DNA of 64,000 bases from Roseiarcus sp963776665 (GTDB lineage: Bacteria > Pseudomonadota > Alphaproteobacteria > Rhizobiales > Beijerinckiaceae), in assembly GCA_963776665.1 (NCBI GenBank), contig CAVZNQ010000033.1, positions 1 through 64,000 on the forward strand, in the 5' to 3' direction. The stretch's first letter is position 1. Every line of letters starts with the position of its first letter. Shown here piece by piece: positions 26,881 through 35,740 of this stretch. The translations under genes and the position numbers were made by a program. Below the pieces are notes generated by a model, which saw only the letters and a list, made by a program, of their open reading frames with translations, did not search any database and was not told the origin of the DNA.

Positions 26881-27213
26881 GTGGACAAGACGATCATGGG
26901 CCTGTTGGGCGGAGCTTCTGCGCTCGCCTTGCTTGGCGGCGGCCAGGCTTCCACGGCCGCTCCAGTCGACCAAGCGAATGGATTGCAACCTGCGCGTTCA
27001 TTCGCGGAATTGCTGGACCCGATCCCGAATGCGACCAACACTCTGCGGATAGAGGATGAAAGGGCGGCGGCCGATGTTTCCGCCGATGAAAAGCCGTTGG
27101 TCGTGGCCCAGTACCACCACCATCATCACCACCACTATCATCACCACCACCACCACTATCATCATCATCACCACTATCATCACCACTACTGGTCGCATGG
27201 CCACTATTATTAG
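26881..27213 (+). CDS. Exported histidine-rich protein
   Basis: 110 aa from GTG 26881, preceded by a good ribosome binding site (GAAAGGAC); an ATG at 26827 is rejected because it would overlap the promoter. Signal-like N-terminus (DKTIMGLLGGASALALLGGG), a middle part with FAELLDPIPNATNTLRIEDE, then a tail of runs of 3-7 His separated by Tyr, ending WSHGHYY. Similar small proteins occur widely in Rhizobiales. Metal (Ni, Zn, Cu) binding in the periplasm is inferred from the His tail. An EcfG promoter precedes it and a very large hairpin follows. Confidence 0.8.
   Translation: MDKTIMGLLGGASALALLGGGQASTAAPVDQANGLQPARSFAELLDPIPNATNTLRIEDERAAADVSADEKPLVVAQYHHHHHHHYHHHHHHYHHHHHYHHHYWSHGHYY
27115..27192 (+). 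repeat. CAC/CAT/TAT triplet tract
   Basis: An imperfect triplet repeat coding the His/Tyr tail. Because the unit is a codon, length changes would alter the number of His residues without breaking the frame. Confidence 0.7.
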
Positions 27214-27290
27214 GGCGAACTGACTCCGCCGCTCGTGGCGGTCATCTTTTGACCGCCGCCACGCGGCGGGCTGGACGTCAGTTCGTCCTA
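27211..27290. terminator. Large two-part hairpin spanning both stop codons
   Basis: Outer arms 27211-27224 and 27277-27290 pair over 14 bp with one mismatch (TAGGgCGAACTGAC / GTCAGTTCGtCCTA). The inner arms (around 27227-27245 and 27250-27269) pair again around a TCTTT loop. The TAG of the His-rich gene and the TAG of the convergent gene are the two ends. Probably a bidirectional terminator. Confidence 0.7.
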
Positions 27291-28118
27291 AGGCCGACGC
27301 TTCGCCTTTTCGGTTGCGGCGCCGAGAATGTGGCGGTACGTGCCGTCGAACACGGTGTTCGTGGCTGACTTCCACTCAGTCTCGGCCGATAGCGTGCTGC
27401 GGCTTTGATAGATGCGCCGCGACTGCAACTCGCGCTCGGCCGCTTCCTCCTCGGGCATTGGCGCAAGGTCGAACGTCGCCTCCTCGGGCACGACCAGCAT
27501 TTGCGCGAATGGCTCCCCCGGCCGGAAAATGTGGGTCCTTCCTTCCGGCGGCGATTTGAACACCAGGAAATTGATCATCGGCCACCATCGCCGGATCAAA
27601 GCCGGAACTGCGATTGGAACCGTATCGGTCGGATCGGTATAGAAACGCGGATGCGGCTCGGTGCGGATCGCCCAGCCTTGGTCTACCTTGAGATCCAGCG
27701 ACAGTTGGTAGGTGTAGTAGAGGGCGCCGAAGGTGCGGAACGGCGGCCATTGACCGCCGTAGTCCTCCGGCGGAGGGCCGAAATCGCCCTCCAGAAGGAG
27801 TTTGCCGCCGTTCGTGCTGACGTGAAGCTCGTTTTCATAGGGGTAAAACAATTCTATCCCGTAGCGGGCGCCTTCCGAAAACGGCAGGCAGTGCCAGGCC
27901 TGCTCCATCGACCCTGATTTTCTGGGCTGGCGCTCGCCGCCCCAGCCGGGAACCTCGAGCTTTGTCCGCCGGGGATTGAGGCCGGGGGTGAACGAGCGAT
28001 ACTTGACTTGCATTGGCGAAACGCCCTCCCACACGCGCCGGAACGAACGCCGCGCCGCGCCACCGCGTTCCATCGGCATCGGAAGTGGTTCAAGAGCGGC
28101 TGACGCTGTCCGCCTCAC
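27288..28118 (-). CDS. Conserved-looking protein of unknown function
   Basis: 276 aa if started at GTG 28118, which overlaps the stop of the GT61 gene (GTGA, translational coupling), or 241 aa from ATG 28013 (QVKYRSFTPG). No signal peptide or membrane helix. Recognisable features are AWHCLPFSEGARYGIELFYPYENELHV, an acidic EGDFGPPPEDYGGQWP stretch, and IRRWWPMINFLVFKSPPEGRTHIFRPGEPFAQMLVVPEE. The tone recalls cupin-like or DUF6065-type proteins that occur beside glycosyltransferases, but no family can be assigned with confidence. Confidence 0.6.
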   Translation of the reverse strand: MRRTASAALEPLPMPMERGGAARRSFRRVWEGVSPMQVKYRSFTPGLNPRRTKLEVPGWGGERQPRKSGSMEQAWHCLPFSEGARYGIELFYPYENELHVSTNGGKLLLEGDFGPPPEDYGGQWPPFRTFGALYYTYQLSLDLKVDQGWAIRTEPHPRFYTDPTDTVPIAVPALIRRWWPMINFLVFKSPPEGRTHIFRPGEPFAQMLVVPEEATFDLAPMPEEEAAERELQSRRIYQSRSTLSAETEWKSATNTVFDGTYRHILGAATEKAKRRP

Positions 28119-29458
28119 CCGTCAAGCATTGTCTTGACTGTCTCGACCAGGCGCGGGACGTCGACGTCATAGGAGAACTCGGAATCCTGGGCGTGCCGCG
28201 GATCCCTTAGCAGAGCCTCCTCCGTCTGGTGCTGGAACAGCACCACGTGCTCGAACCGGTTCATCGCCCCGAAGTGCGAGGACCACGGGTCGAACTGACC
28301 CTCGGCGATGATCTCTATGAGCTTGGTTCCCGGGCGGCTGAAAATCGCGTTGACCATCGCCGAGCCGAATTCGGTGACGATGAATTCGGCGTTGGAGAAC
28401 AGCATGGCCTGCTCGTCGAAGGGCAGTTTTTCCGGCTGAATCGCCGTAAAGCCGAACCGGGCAAGCGCCTCGATCATGGCCTTTCTGTTGCGGATGTTGC
28501 GGGCGTCGCGGACGCCGCGGCAAACCAGCAACCGGCGCGGCCGCTCGGCAGCCGGGGCATGCTTTTCGATGTTGGCCAGGATTGAGGAAAAAACGTCCTT
28601 GGTCTGCGGGTGGGCGTTGATCGAAGCTGCGCCCGAGTGCCGATTGCTCGTGATCGCATGTTCGAGAAACACCGGCTCAGGCTTGATTTCCCGGATCAGT
28701 CCCTGAGGAACGTCGAGGCGCGCGACCAGCGCCCGCTGCCACGGCCGCAGCGTCCAGCTCAGCATCGGCATGCGCATCTTGACGCCAAGGTGGATCAGCG
28801 GAACCACGTCCAGCAGGTAGTGGCCGTAGTTTGGCTGGTCGGAGCCGGCGAGGAGCAGATGTTCGCCCGCTATCCTCGGGATCCGCGCGAGCCGCTCGCG
28901 ATAGAGCAGATGTTCCCTGCCTCCGTCGGGCGACGGCAGGTCGACGATCGCCTTGACCCGTGTGAGAAAGCCGTCCTGAAACGGACCCAGGTATGAATGG
29001 CGCCAAACCTTCCCCTGTTGCGAAACGAGCAGGCCGAAGTAGGGGAACCAGTATTGGTCGGTGAGGTGCTCGAGCATCATCGCCGGCGCATCGACGGTAT
29101 GATCGACATAGTGGACCCACTCGTCCTTCGTCGAGTTCACGCTGAGCGGGTGCAATCTGGTCTGATATTGGCAAGGGGCGAGGACCTCGCATTGCGCCTG
29201 CGGCGGGGGGAAGCGGCCGACGAACGCAACGTCCGCCAGTTGGGTCGTCGTATCCACCGAGACCGGCGTCCCCGCGTTCGAACCGGCGGCGAGCGCGCGT
29301 CGCATCGACCGTCGCGCGTTTCGCCATGGCGTCCTGACCGCCTTGCGCCAGAATGTGTGCAGGCTTTCGCTCAACCGAAGGCGCCCGGGACGTTCGACGC
29401 TGTCGGGAGTGGCGTTTTGCCGCCCTGCGAGGGAGAACGGCCGAATCTTGATCGTCAT
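28115..29458 (-). CDS. Glycosyltransferase family 61 protein
   Basis: 447 aa. The GT61/DUF563 domain occupies the C-terminal two thirds: AGSDQPNYGHYLLDVVPLIHL (the NYGHYLLD motif), LLVCRGVRDARNIRNRKAMIEAL, and FSNAEFIVTEFGSAMVNAIFSRPGTKLIEI. It transfers sugars, in bacteria typically in capsule or LPS synthesis. The N-terminal 60 residues are basic and not conserved. Its stop overlaps the start of the unknown protein downstream, suggesting a two-gene operon. Confidence 0.85.
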   Translation of the reverse strand: MTIKIRPFSLAGRQNATPDSVERPGRLRLSESLHTFWRKAVRTPWRNARRSMRRALAAGSNAGTPVSVDTTTQLADVAFVGRFPPPQAQCEVLAPCQYQTRLHPLSVNSTKDEWVHYVDHTVDAPAMMLEHLTDQYWFPYFGLLVSQQGKVWRHSYLGPFQDGFLTRVKAIVDLPSPDGGREHLLYRERLARIPRIAGEHLLLAGSDQPNYGHYLLDVVPLIHLGVKMRMPMLSWTLRPWQRALVARLDVPQGLIREIKPEPVFLEHAITSNRHSGAASINAHPQTKDVFSSILANIEKHAPAAERPRRLLVCRGVRDARNIRNRKAMIEALARFGFTAIQPEKLPFDEQAMLFSNAEFIVTEFGSAMVNAIFSRPGTKLIEIIAEGQFDPWSSHFGAMNRFEHVVLFQHQTEEALLRDPRHAQDSEFSYDVDVPRLVETVKTMLDG

Positions 29459-29857
29459 CGCATTTCGTTCGAGAGACGGCCTGAGGCCGTCGGGGTTCGC
29501 ATGCTATGGCGGGCATGGCGGCGGACGGCGCCTCCATCCGCTCCTTGACGGCGCAGGCCCGAACATCGCGGTCCCTATGCCCGATCGGGCGGCGGCCGAC
29601 AAGTTCGGGCGGCCTCCTGCCACGAGGCGAACTGTCCACCGCGCGGACGAGCCGCTCGCGTGACACGCGCCGCGCCCGGGTCTATGGCGACGCTTGACGA
29701 GGCGTGAGCCGAGTCGCGCTCCCAATGCGTCCCAAGCCACGGCGTTCCGCTTCGTTCACGCGGCCGGCGCCCGCCTCGATTTCCGCTCGCAACGCTGGCC
29801 GGCGGTTGCGGACGCGATCGCCAGGGCGGCGCAGAAGTCCTTTTTTGAGTCTCCCGG
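29459..29857. other. Divergent intergenic region with a palindrome
   Basis: 399 bp between the GT61 gene and yhaO. The 17-bp palindrome GACGGCCT-G-AGGCCGTC (29475-29491) lies just upstream of the GT61 start and could be an operator or leader hairpin. No convincing coding frame was seen in the rest. Confidence 0.45.
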
Positions 29858-31087
29858 ATGAACTTCCGCTTCCTGCACGCCGCTGATCTTCATCTCGGCA
29901 GTCCTTTTCTCGGCCTTGCCCAGAAGGACGAGGACGTTGCCGCGCGCTTCGCCAAGGCGAGCCGAAGCGCATTCGAAGACCTTGTTACGAAGGCGTTGGA
30001 GGAGGGCGTTTCGTTCGTCGTGATCGCCGGCGACGTTTTCGACGGCGAGTGGAAGGACGCCTCGATCGCTCTCTTCTTCAACAGGCAACTGGCTCGCCTC
30101 TCGAATCGCGGCGTTCCAATATTCCTCCTGCGGGGCAATCATGACGCTGAAAGCCTCGTCGCCAAATCCCTGACGTGGTCGGAGAACGTTTTCGAGTTTT
30201 CGACGAGGCGCCCGCAAACGCATCGCGTAAAGGATTTGCGCGTCGCGCTCCACGGACGCGGCTTTCCGCACCGCGAGGTGGTTGAGAACTATGCCGTCGA
30301 CTATCCAGAACCGCTGGCTGGCTGGTTCAACATCGGCGTCCTGCACACCGCTTGCGGGCGCGCCGGCCATGAGAACTACGCGCCTTGCACGGTCGCTGAC
30401 CTCGCGACGCGCGGTTACGACTATTGGGCGCTAGGCCACGTCCACGCGTTCGAAATCGTCTCCCGGGATCCATGGATCGTCTATCCCGGCAATTTGCAGG
30501 GCCGAAGCATCAGAGAATGCGGCGAGAGGGGCGCCGTGATCGTGGAGGTTGCGGAGGGGGCCGTTACGGAGGTGCGACGTGTCGTGACGGACTACGCGCG
30601 CTGGGCCGAGATCTTCGTCGACGCCGCGCCGCACAGCGATGAGACCGGCCTTCTTCGCGCGGTCGAGGCGGAAGTGCGCCCATATGCCGAGGCGGCGGGA
30701 GGCCAACTCCTCGCGGTGCGGGTTGTTTTGACGGGGGCGACGCCGTTGCATGCGCGGCTCGTCGCCGATCGGGACCGCCTGCGCGACGAGGTCGAGGCCG
30801 CGGCGCAGCGCTGCGCCGACGATATTTGGCTCGAACGTCTGCGCGTGGACACGGTGGAGCCGCCACGGCCGCCGCGCGACGCCGCGCTGGCCGAAATCGA
30901 TCTGGCCGCGGCGCTCGAAGAATGCGAGGCGGACGCAGGAGTGCGCGCGCGTGTGGGCGAACTCGTCAGGACGATCAGGGACAAGCTCCCCGGCGGCATG
31001 GCGGAGGATGCGAGCGTTGCGCTCGGCCTCGACTCGATTCTGACGGAAGCGCGCGCGCTGGCGCTCGGCCGCGCAGGCGAGGTCTGA
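29858..31087 (+). CDS. DNA repair exonuclease, SbcD/YhaO-like metallophosphoesterase
   Basis: 409 aa. Calcineurin-like phosphoesterase with the metal-binding motifs AADLHLGSP (Asp10, His12), IAGDVFDG, LLRGNHDAE, GVLHTACG and ALGHVHAF. The C-terminal third is a helical capping/partner-binding region. With the SMC-like ATPase that starts 6 bp downstream it forms the YhaO-YhaN pair, a homologue of SbcD-SbcC (Mre11-Rad50) that processes DNA ends or hairpins. Confidence 0.9.
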   Translation: MNFRFLHAADLHLGSPFLGLAQKDEDVAARFAKASRSAFEDLVTKALEEGVSFVVIAGDVFDGEWKDASIALFFNRQLARLSNRGVPIFLLRGNHDAESLVAKSLTWSENVFEFSTRRPQTHRVKDLRVALHGRGFPHREVVENYAVDYPEPLAGWFNIGVLHTACGRAGHENYAPCTVADLATRGYDYWALGHVHAFEIVSRDPWIVYPGNLQGRSIRECGERGAVIVEVAEGAVTEVRRVVTDYARWAEIFVDAAPHSDETGLLRAVEAEVRPYAEAAGGQLLAVRVVLTGATPLHARLVADRDRLRDEVEAAAQRCADDIWLERLRVDTVEPPRPPRDAALAEIDLAAALEECEADAGVRARVGELVRTIRDKLPGGMAEDASVALGLDSILTEARALALGRAGEV

Positions 31088-31093
31088 TGAGCC

Positions 31094-34000
31094 ATGCGGC
31101 TTCTGAGTCTCGAACTGGAGAAATTCGGCGCCTTCGAGACCCTGCGCATCGCTTTCCGGCCGGACGCGCGGCTGCATGTCGTCTACGGGCCGAACGAGGC
31201 GGGCAAATCGACCGCGCTCGCCGCGGTCGGCGCCATGCTGTTCGGCGTGCCGGAGCGAACGCCCTATGCGTCCCGCTTCCCCGGCCAGTTGCGCATCGGC
31301 GGGGAGATTGTCGCGGCGGACGGCCGCTCGCTCAGGTTCTGGCGGCGCAAGGGGCGCAAGAACACGCTTCTGAGCGTCTCGGGCAGTCCTCTGCCTGACG
31401 ACGCGCTCGCGCCGTTTCTTGGCGGCCTCAGCCAGGATGTGTTCGATCGCTCGTTCGGACTCGACGCGAACAAGCTGCGCGCCGGCGGCGATGAAATGTT
31501 GCGGGCGGACGGCGACGTCGGCGCGAGCCTCATGGCGGCCGCGTCCGGCCTGCGCGGACTGGCGGATCTCCGTCGATCTCTCGACGACGAAGCGGAAGGC
31601 GTTTTCGCGCTGCGCGCAAGCAAGGACCGCCGCTTTTATCAGGCGCTCGAGCGCTTCAACGCGGCGCGCGCCGCAATTCGCGAGAAGGAACTCCGCAGCG
31701 ACGAATGGGTAAAACTCAACAAGGATATCGAGGAGCTCAGCCGCGAGTTGGACCGGCTGCGCGCCGAGCGCCGCGCCGGCGATGTGGAGCGGTCGCGCCT
31801 CAACCGGCTCAAGCGCACGGCGCCGCTCCTCGCCCGCATTCGTGAGACCGAGGCGGAGTTGATGTCTTTCAGCGACCTGCCCGAATTCGCTCCCGGCGTG
31901 ACGCAGGGCTTGCAGGCGGCGCTCGACGAATTGCTTGTCGCGGGCGCCGAAGCGGAGCGGGCGCAAGCCGACGAGCAGCGCCTCGCTCACGATCTGGCGA
32001 AAATCGCGGTTGATGGAGCGGTGTTGTCCGACGTTGCGGCGATCGAGGAACTCTTCCAGGCGAGCGGCGGCTACAAAGACGCAAAGCGCGATCTCCCGGC
32101 CGTTCAGCGCGAGGCGGACGCTTTCCTCGCAGCTCTCGATTCTCACGCTCGATCGCTGGGCTTGGCCGACGTCGGTTCGCTTGAGACGCGGCGGCCGACG
32201 GAATCGGCGAAGACCGAGGCGCGCAAATTGATCAAGCAGGGGCGCGACAGAGAAGCGGCGGCGAACGCGACGGCCGCTCAACTCTCCCAGGCCCAGAAAG
32301 CCAGCGAGCTGGCGCGCAATGCGCGAGAGGCGCACGGCGCTGGCCTCGATCCCGCGCCGTTGCGCGAGAAATATGCCGCTCTGGGCAAGGTCGCCGAGGA
32401 GGCGCGGAGGGCCGGCGACGCCCGAACTGCGTTGACGAAGGACGCTCTCGAGCTCGCCGACGCCGCCGCGAGGCTCGATCCGCCGGTCGTCGACATCGAA
32501 GCGCTGGCGAGAACTTCGCTGCCGCGTCCCGAGGACCTCGTTCATTTTTCGGACGCCTTCGAGACGGGTTCGCGCCGGGCGCGAGAGGCCGCAAGAGAGA
32601 GGGAGGCGGTGGAGAAAGAGATCGCGGAAACCACTTCCCGCCTCGCCCGGCTCGCGGCCGGCCGTCCTTTGGCCACGCCGGATCGCATCGCCGAAGCGCG
32701 GACGCGCCGGGAGACGACGTGGCGGCCATTGCGGGCGGCGATATTCGGCGCGCGGGAGGCTCCGCTACTGGCGTCGCTCGGCGATCAGGTCGCGGAGTTT
32801 GAGCGCCTCAAGAGTGAGGCGGATCTTCTGGCGGACGATGCGATCGAAGACGCCGCGCGTCTCGCCGAACACGCGCTCGAGACCAAGCGGCTCGACCAAC
32901 AGACCCGGGAGTACGCCTTGGCGCAAGCCGCAGAAGCGCGCGCGGCAGGGCTGCTCGCCGAAACGGAGCGGGGTTGGGGCGAGCTTTGGAAGCACGTTTG
33001 CGCGGGTCCGCGTTCCCCAGCGAGAATGCAGGAATGGTCTCACCGCGTCGAACAGTTTCTGAAGGCGCGCGACAAGCTCGTCGCGCGCCGGACGGAGCTC
33101 GAGGCGAAAGAAGCCGAGCTCCGCCGCATCGAGCCCGTTCTGCGCGCGCTTGGCCTTGCGGCCGGACTGAGCGCGATCGAGGGCCTCGATTGTATCCGCA
33201 TGGCTGATCGCCTCGAACGGCGCCTCGAGGAGATTGCGCGCGCCTGGGAGAGATCGCGCGATCTGGAGACCCGGTTCATCGAAGCCCGCCGGCGTCTCGA
33301 GGACGCGAAAACCGAAGACGCGGCCGCCGCGGCCCTCCTCGACGATTGGCGGCGCCGCTGGGCTGTCGCCGTCCGCGCCCTGGGTCTTGAGGGCGACGCT
33401 TCGATCGAAGCCGCCGAAACAGCCCTCGAAGTTTGGGACAAGGCCTTCAACGACGCTGAGAACCATCGCAACCGCATGCGCCGCGTCGCCGGTATCCAGC
33501 GGAACATGAGCGACTTCGAGACCGAAGCGCGCGCGCTCGTTCAGCGCTGCGCGCCGGCTCACGCCGACTTGCCGGCCGAGGCAGCCGCGCGTCTCTTGAA
33601 CGAGCGCCTGGTGGAGGCGCGCGCAGCCGAAACGAAGCGGCGCGCGGCGGCCGAGCGGAGGGAGACGGCGCTCGGCGCGCTCGATGAGGCGCGCGCTCGG
33701 CGCAGCAGGGCCGAGGAGACGATGGCGGCAAGGGCCGCCTCTCTGCCCCAGGGCTGCGACGTGATTCCGTTGCTCGCGCGCGAGGGCGAGCGCGCCCGCA
33801 TCGCGGAGGCGCTCCGCCAGCATCGACTTCGTCTCGCCGATCTGGCCGACGGGGTGGATGAGGCGCGCCTCGCCCTGGACTTGAACGCGCTCGAACCGGA
33901 CGCCGCCGCTGCTCGTCTTTCGGAACTCGAGCGCCGGGACGAAGAACTGGGCCTCGAGGAAAAAGAGCGCTACGCGGAGCGGGACCGGCTTCAGCGGCAG

Positions 34001-34567
34001 CGTGGAGAGTTCGAGAGCAGCATCGGGGCCGAGGCGGCGCTGCAACAGCGCCGCAACGCGGAAGCCGAGCTTGTGGACGCCGCCCGCCGTTGGGCGGTGC
34101 TGAAGGCGGCTTCGACGCTCATCGGCGGCGCGCTCGAACACCATCGCGCGGCGCGGCGCGACCCGTTGATGACGCGCGCCGGGCAGGCGTTCGCGACCTT
34201 GACCGGGGGCGCCTTTTCCGGAGTAGACCAGAGTTACGACGACAGTGACGAGCCGAAGCTTGAAGCCTGCCGGCCAAATGGCGAGCGGGCCCCCGTGGCG
34301 CATCTCAGCGAAGGCGCGCGCGACCAGCTCTATCTCGCGCTACGGCTCGCCTATACCGAGGACTACGCCGCGCGCGCCGAGGCGCCTCCCTTTATCGGCG
34401 ACGACATTTTCGCCAGCTTTGACGATTTCCGGACCGGCAATGGTCTCGAAGCGCTCGCTGGCATGGGCGACCGCATTCAGCCGATCCTATTCACCCACCA
34501 TTTGCATGTCATCGAGCAGGCGAAGAGCCGGCTCGGCGCCGCCGCGGACATCATTCGGATCGGCTGA
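31094..34567 (+). CDS. SMC-like AAA ATPase, SbcC/YhaN family
   Basis: 1157 aa. N-terminal Rad50-type lobe: LLSLELEKFGAFETLRIAF with Walker A GPNEAGKST (32-40), and the YhaN-typical FPGQLRIGGEIVAADGRSLRFWRRKG. The long central part is Ala/Glu/Arg-rich coiled coil with no obvious zinc-hook CxxC. The C-terminal lobe has the signature LSEGARDQLYLALRLAY and the Walker B-like PPFIGDDIFASFDD. It works with the upstream nuclease; the 6-bp gap and same strand mean one operon. Confidence 0.9.
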   Translation: MRLLSLELEKFGAFETLRIAFRPDARLHVVYGPNEAGKSTALAAVGAMLFGVPERTPYASRFPGQLRIGGEIVAADGRSLRFWRRKGRKNTLLSVSGSPLPDDALAPFLGGLSQDVFDRSFGLDANKLRAGGDEMLRADGDVGASLMAAASGLRGLADLRRSLDDEAEGVFALRASKDRRFYQALERFNAARAAIREKELRSDEWVKLNKDIEELSRELDRLRAERRAGDVERSRLNRLKRTAPLLARIRETEAELMSFSDLPEFAPGVTQGLQAALDELLVAGAEAERAQADEQRLAHDLAKIAVDGAVLSDVAAIEELFQASGGYKDAKRDLPAVQREADAFLAALDSHARSLGLADVGSLETRRPTESAKTEARKLIKQGRDREAAANATAAQLSQAQKASELARNAREAHGAGLDPAPLREKYAALGKVAEEARRAGDARTALTKDALELADAAARLDPPVVDIEALARTSLPRPEDLVHFSDAFETGSRRAREAAREREAVEKEIAETTSRLARLAAGRPLATPDRIAEARTRRETTWRPLRAAIFGAREAPLLASLGDQVAEFERLKSEADLLADDAIEDAARLAEHALETKRLDQQTREYALAQAAEARAAGLLAETERGWGELWKHVCAGPRSPARMQEWSHRVEQFLKARDKLVARRTELEAKEAELRRIEPVLRALGLAAGLSAIEGLDCIRMADRLERRLEEIARAWERSRDLETRFIEARRRLEDAKTEDAAAAALLDDWRRRWAVAVRALGLEGDASIEAAETALEVWDKAFNDAENHRNRMRRVAGIQRNMSDFETEARALVQRCAPAHADLPAEAAARLLNERLVEARAAETKRRAAAERRETALGALDEARARRSRAEETMAARAASLPQGCDVIPLLAREGERARIAEALRQHRLRLADLADGVDEARLALDLNALEPDAAAARLSELERRDEELGLEEKERYAERDRLQRQRGEFESSIGAEAALQQRRNAEAELVDAARRWAVLKAASTLIGGALEHHRAARRDPLMTRAGQAFATLTGGAFSGVDQSYDDSDEPKLEACRPNGERAPVAHLSEGARDQLYLALRLAYTEDYAARAEAPPFIGDDIFASFDDFRTGNGLEALAGMGDRIQPILFTHHLHVIEQAKSRLGAAADIIRIG

Positions 34568-34584
34568 GCTGTCGTTCGCCCCAG

Positions 34585-34606
34585 CCTCTCCCGCGAACGG
34601 GAGAGG
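34585..34606. repeat. REP-like hairpin between convergent genes
   Basis: CCTCTCCCG-CGAA-CGGGAGAGG, a 9-bp stem with a 4-nt loop, is of the same family as the element at 4964-4999. It lies between yhaN and the BMP binding-protein gene and may terminate both. Confidence 0.65.
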
Positions 34607-34629
34607 GAAGGGCGGGATGAGAGCGCGGT

Positions 34630-35709
34630 TCAGCTCTGCACACCCTGGACGTACCAGTCGATCGTCGCGAGCTTGTCGTCGGGCATTCGTTCGCCCTTCG
34701 CCACCTTCACCGCGCCGGTCTGGTCCTTGATCTCGCCGGTGAAGACGTCGTAGCTGCCGTCCTTCCAGCCTGAGATGATCTTGTCGCTAGCGGCCTTCAC
34801 GTTGTCGGGCAGCGCCTTGTTGTAGGGCGCCATGACGACGGTGCCCTCCTTGAAGCCCCACCATGCATCGTCGGACTTCCAGCTTCCGTCGAGCATCGCC
34901 TTCGCGCGCGAGATGTAGTAGGGGCCCCAGATGTCCTCGATGCCGGTCGCCTGTGTCTTGGGCGCGAAGCGCGACATGTCCGCGCCCTGACCGAAGCACC
35001 AGACCTTCCGCTGCTCGCAGACCTGAAGGCCGGCCGGGCTGTCGGTATGCTGGGCGACGACGTCGCAGCCGAGGTTGATGAGGGTCTGGACCGCGGCCGC
35101 TTCCTTGGCCGGATCGAACCACGAATCGATCATGACAAGCTTGGTCGTGATCTTCGGATTGACCGCCTGGGCCGAGAGCGTGAACGAGTTCACGCCGAGC
35201 ACGACCTCCGGCACCTTGTAGGAGCCGAGATAGCCGATCACACCCGATTTCGACAGCATGCCGGCGACCGTGCCCTCGACCGCGCGGCCCTGATGGAAGC
35301 GGGAGTTGTAGGTGCCGACGTTGTCAGCATGTTTGTAGCCGGTGCAGTGCTCGAACTTGACGTCCGGGAATTGCTTCGCGACCTCGATTGTCTGATCCAT
35401 GTAGCCGTAGGAGGTCGTGAAGATCAACTTGTTGCCCTGCTGGGCGAGGTCCTTGAGGATCGGGATCGCGCTCGCGTCCTCTTTCACGTTCTCGACGTAG
35501 CTCGAGACGATCTGGCCCTTGAGCGCCTCGTCCATCGCGAGGCGTCCCTTGTTGTGCGCCCAGGTCCAGCCGAAGTCGCCGATCGGCCCGAGATAGATGT
35601 ACCCGATCTTCAGCGGGTCGGCGGCGAAGGCGCCGCGCCCGAGGGCGGGGAGCGCCAAGCCGGCCAAGGCGGCCGACTTCATGAGATTGCGTCGCGTAAT
35701 ATTGGTCAT
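34630..35709 (-). CDS. BMP family ABC transporter substrate-binding protein
   Basis: 359 aa from ATG 35709. A twin-arginine-like signal (NITRRNLMKSAALAGLALPALG) precedes the BMP/PnrA-like domain: KIGYIYLGPIGDFGWTWAHNKGR, QQGNKLIFTTSYGYMDQ, VKFEHCTGYK, GVIGYLGSYKVPEVVLGVNSFTLSAQ, and CDVVAQHTDSPAGLQVCEQ. Family members bind purine nucleosides or related compounds in the periplasm. It is the last gene of a four-gene operon (ATPase, two permeases, binding protein). Confidence 0.9.
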   Translation of the reverse strand: MTNITRRNLMKSAALAGLALPALGRGAFAADPLKIGYIYLGPIGDFGWTWAHNKGRLAMDEALKGQIVSSYVENVKEDASAIPILKDLAQQGNKLIFTTSYGYMDQTIEVAKQFPDVKFEHCTGYKHADNVGTYNSRFHQGRAVEGTVAGMLSKSGVIGYLGSYKVPEVVLGVNSFTLSAQAVNPKITTKLVMIDSWFDPAKEAAAVQTLINLGCDVVAQHTDSPAGLQVCEQRKVWCFGQGADMSRFAPKTQATGIEDIWGPYYISRAKAMLDGSWKSDDAWWGFKEGTVVMAPYNKALPDNVKAASDKIISGWKDGSYDVFTGEIKDQTGAVKVAKGERMPDDKLATIDWYVQGVQS

Positions 35710-35740
35710 TTTTCTGCTCCTTGCTTGTTTTGATCTGGGC

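Noticed and set aside
27115..27192. CAC/CAT repeats as a CRISPR-like or noncoding array
   Set aside because: No spacers; the triplets are codons for a His/Tyr tail with a proper start, signal peptide and stop.
30431..32545. 704-codon open frame antisense to the YhaO/YhaN genes
   Set aside because: It is the mirror of two well-supported genes in GC-rich DNA and has no recognisable domain.
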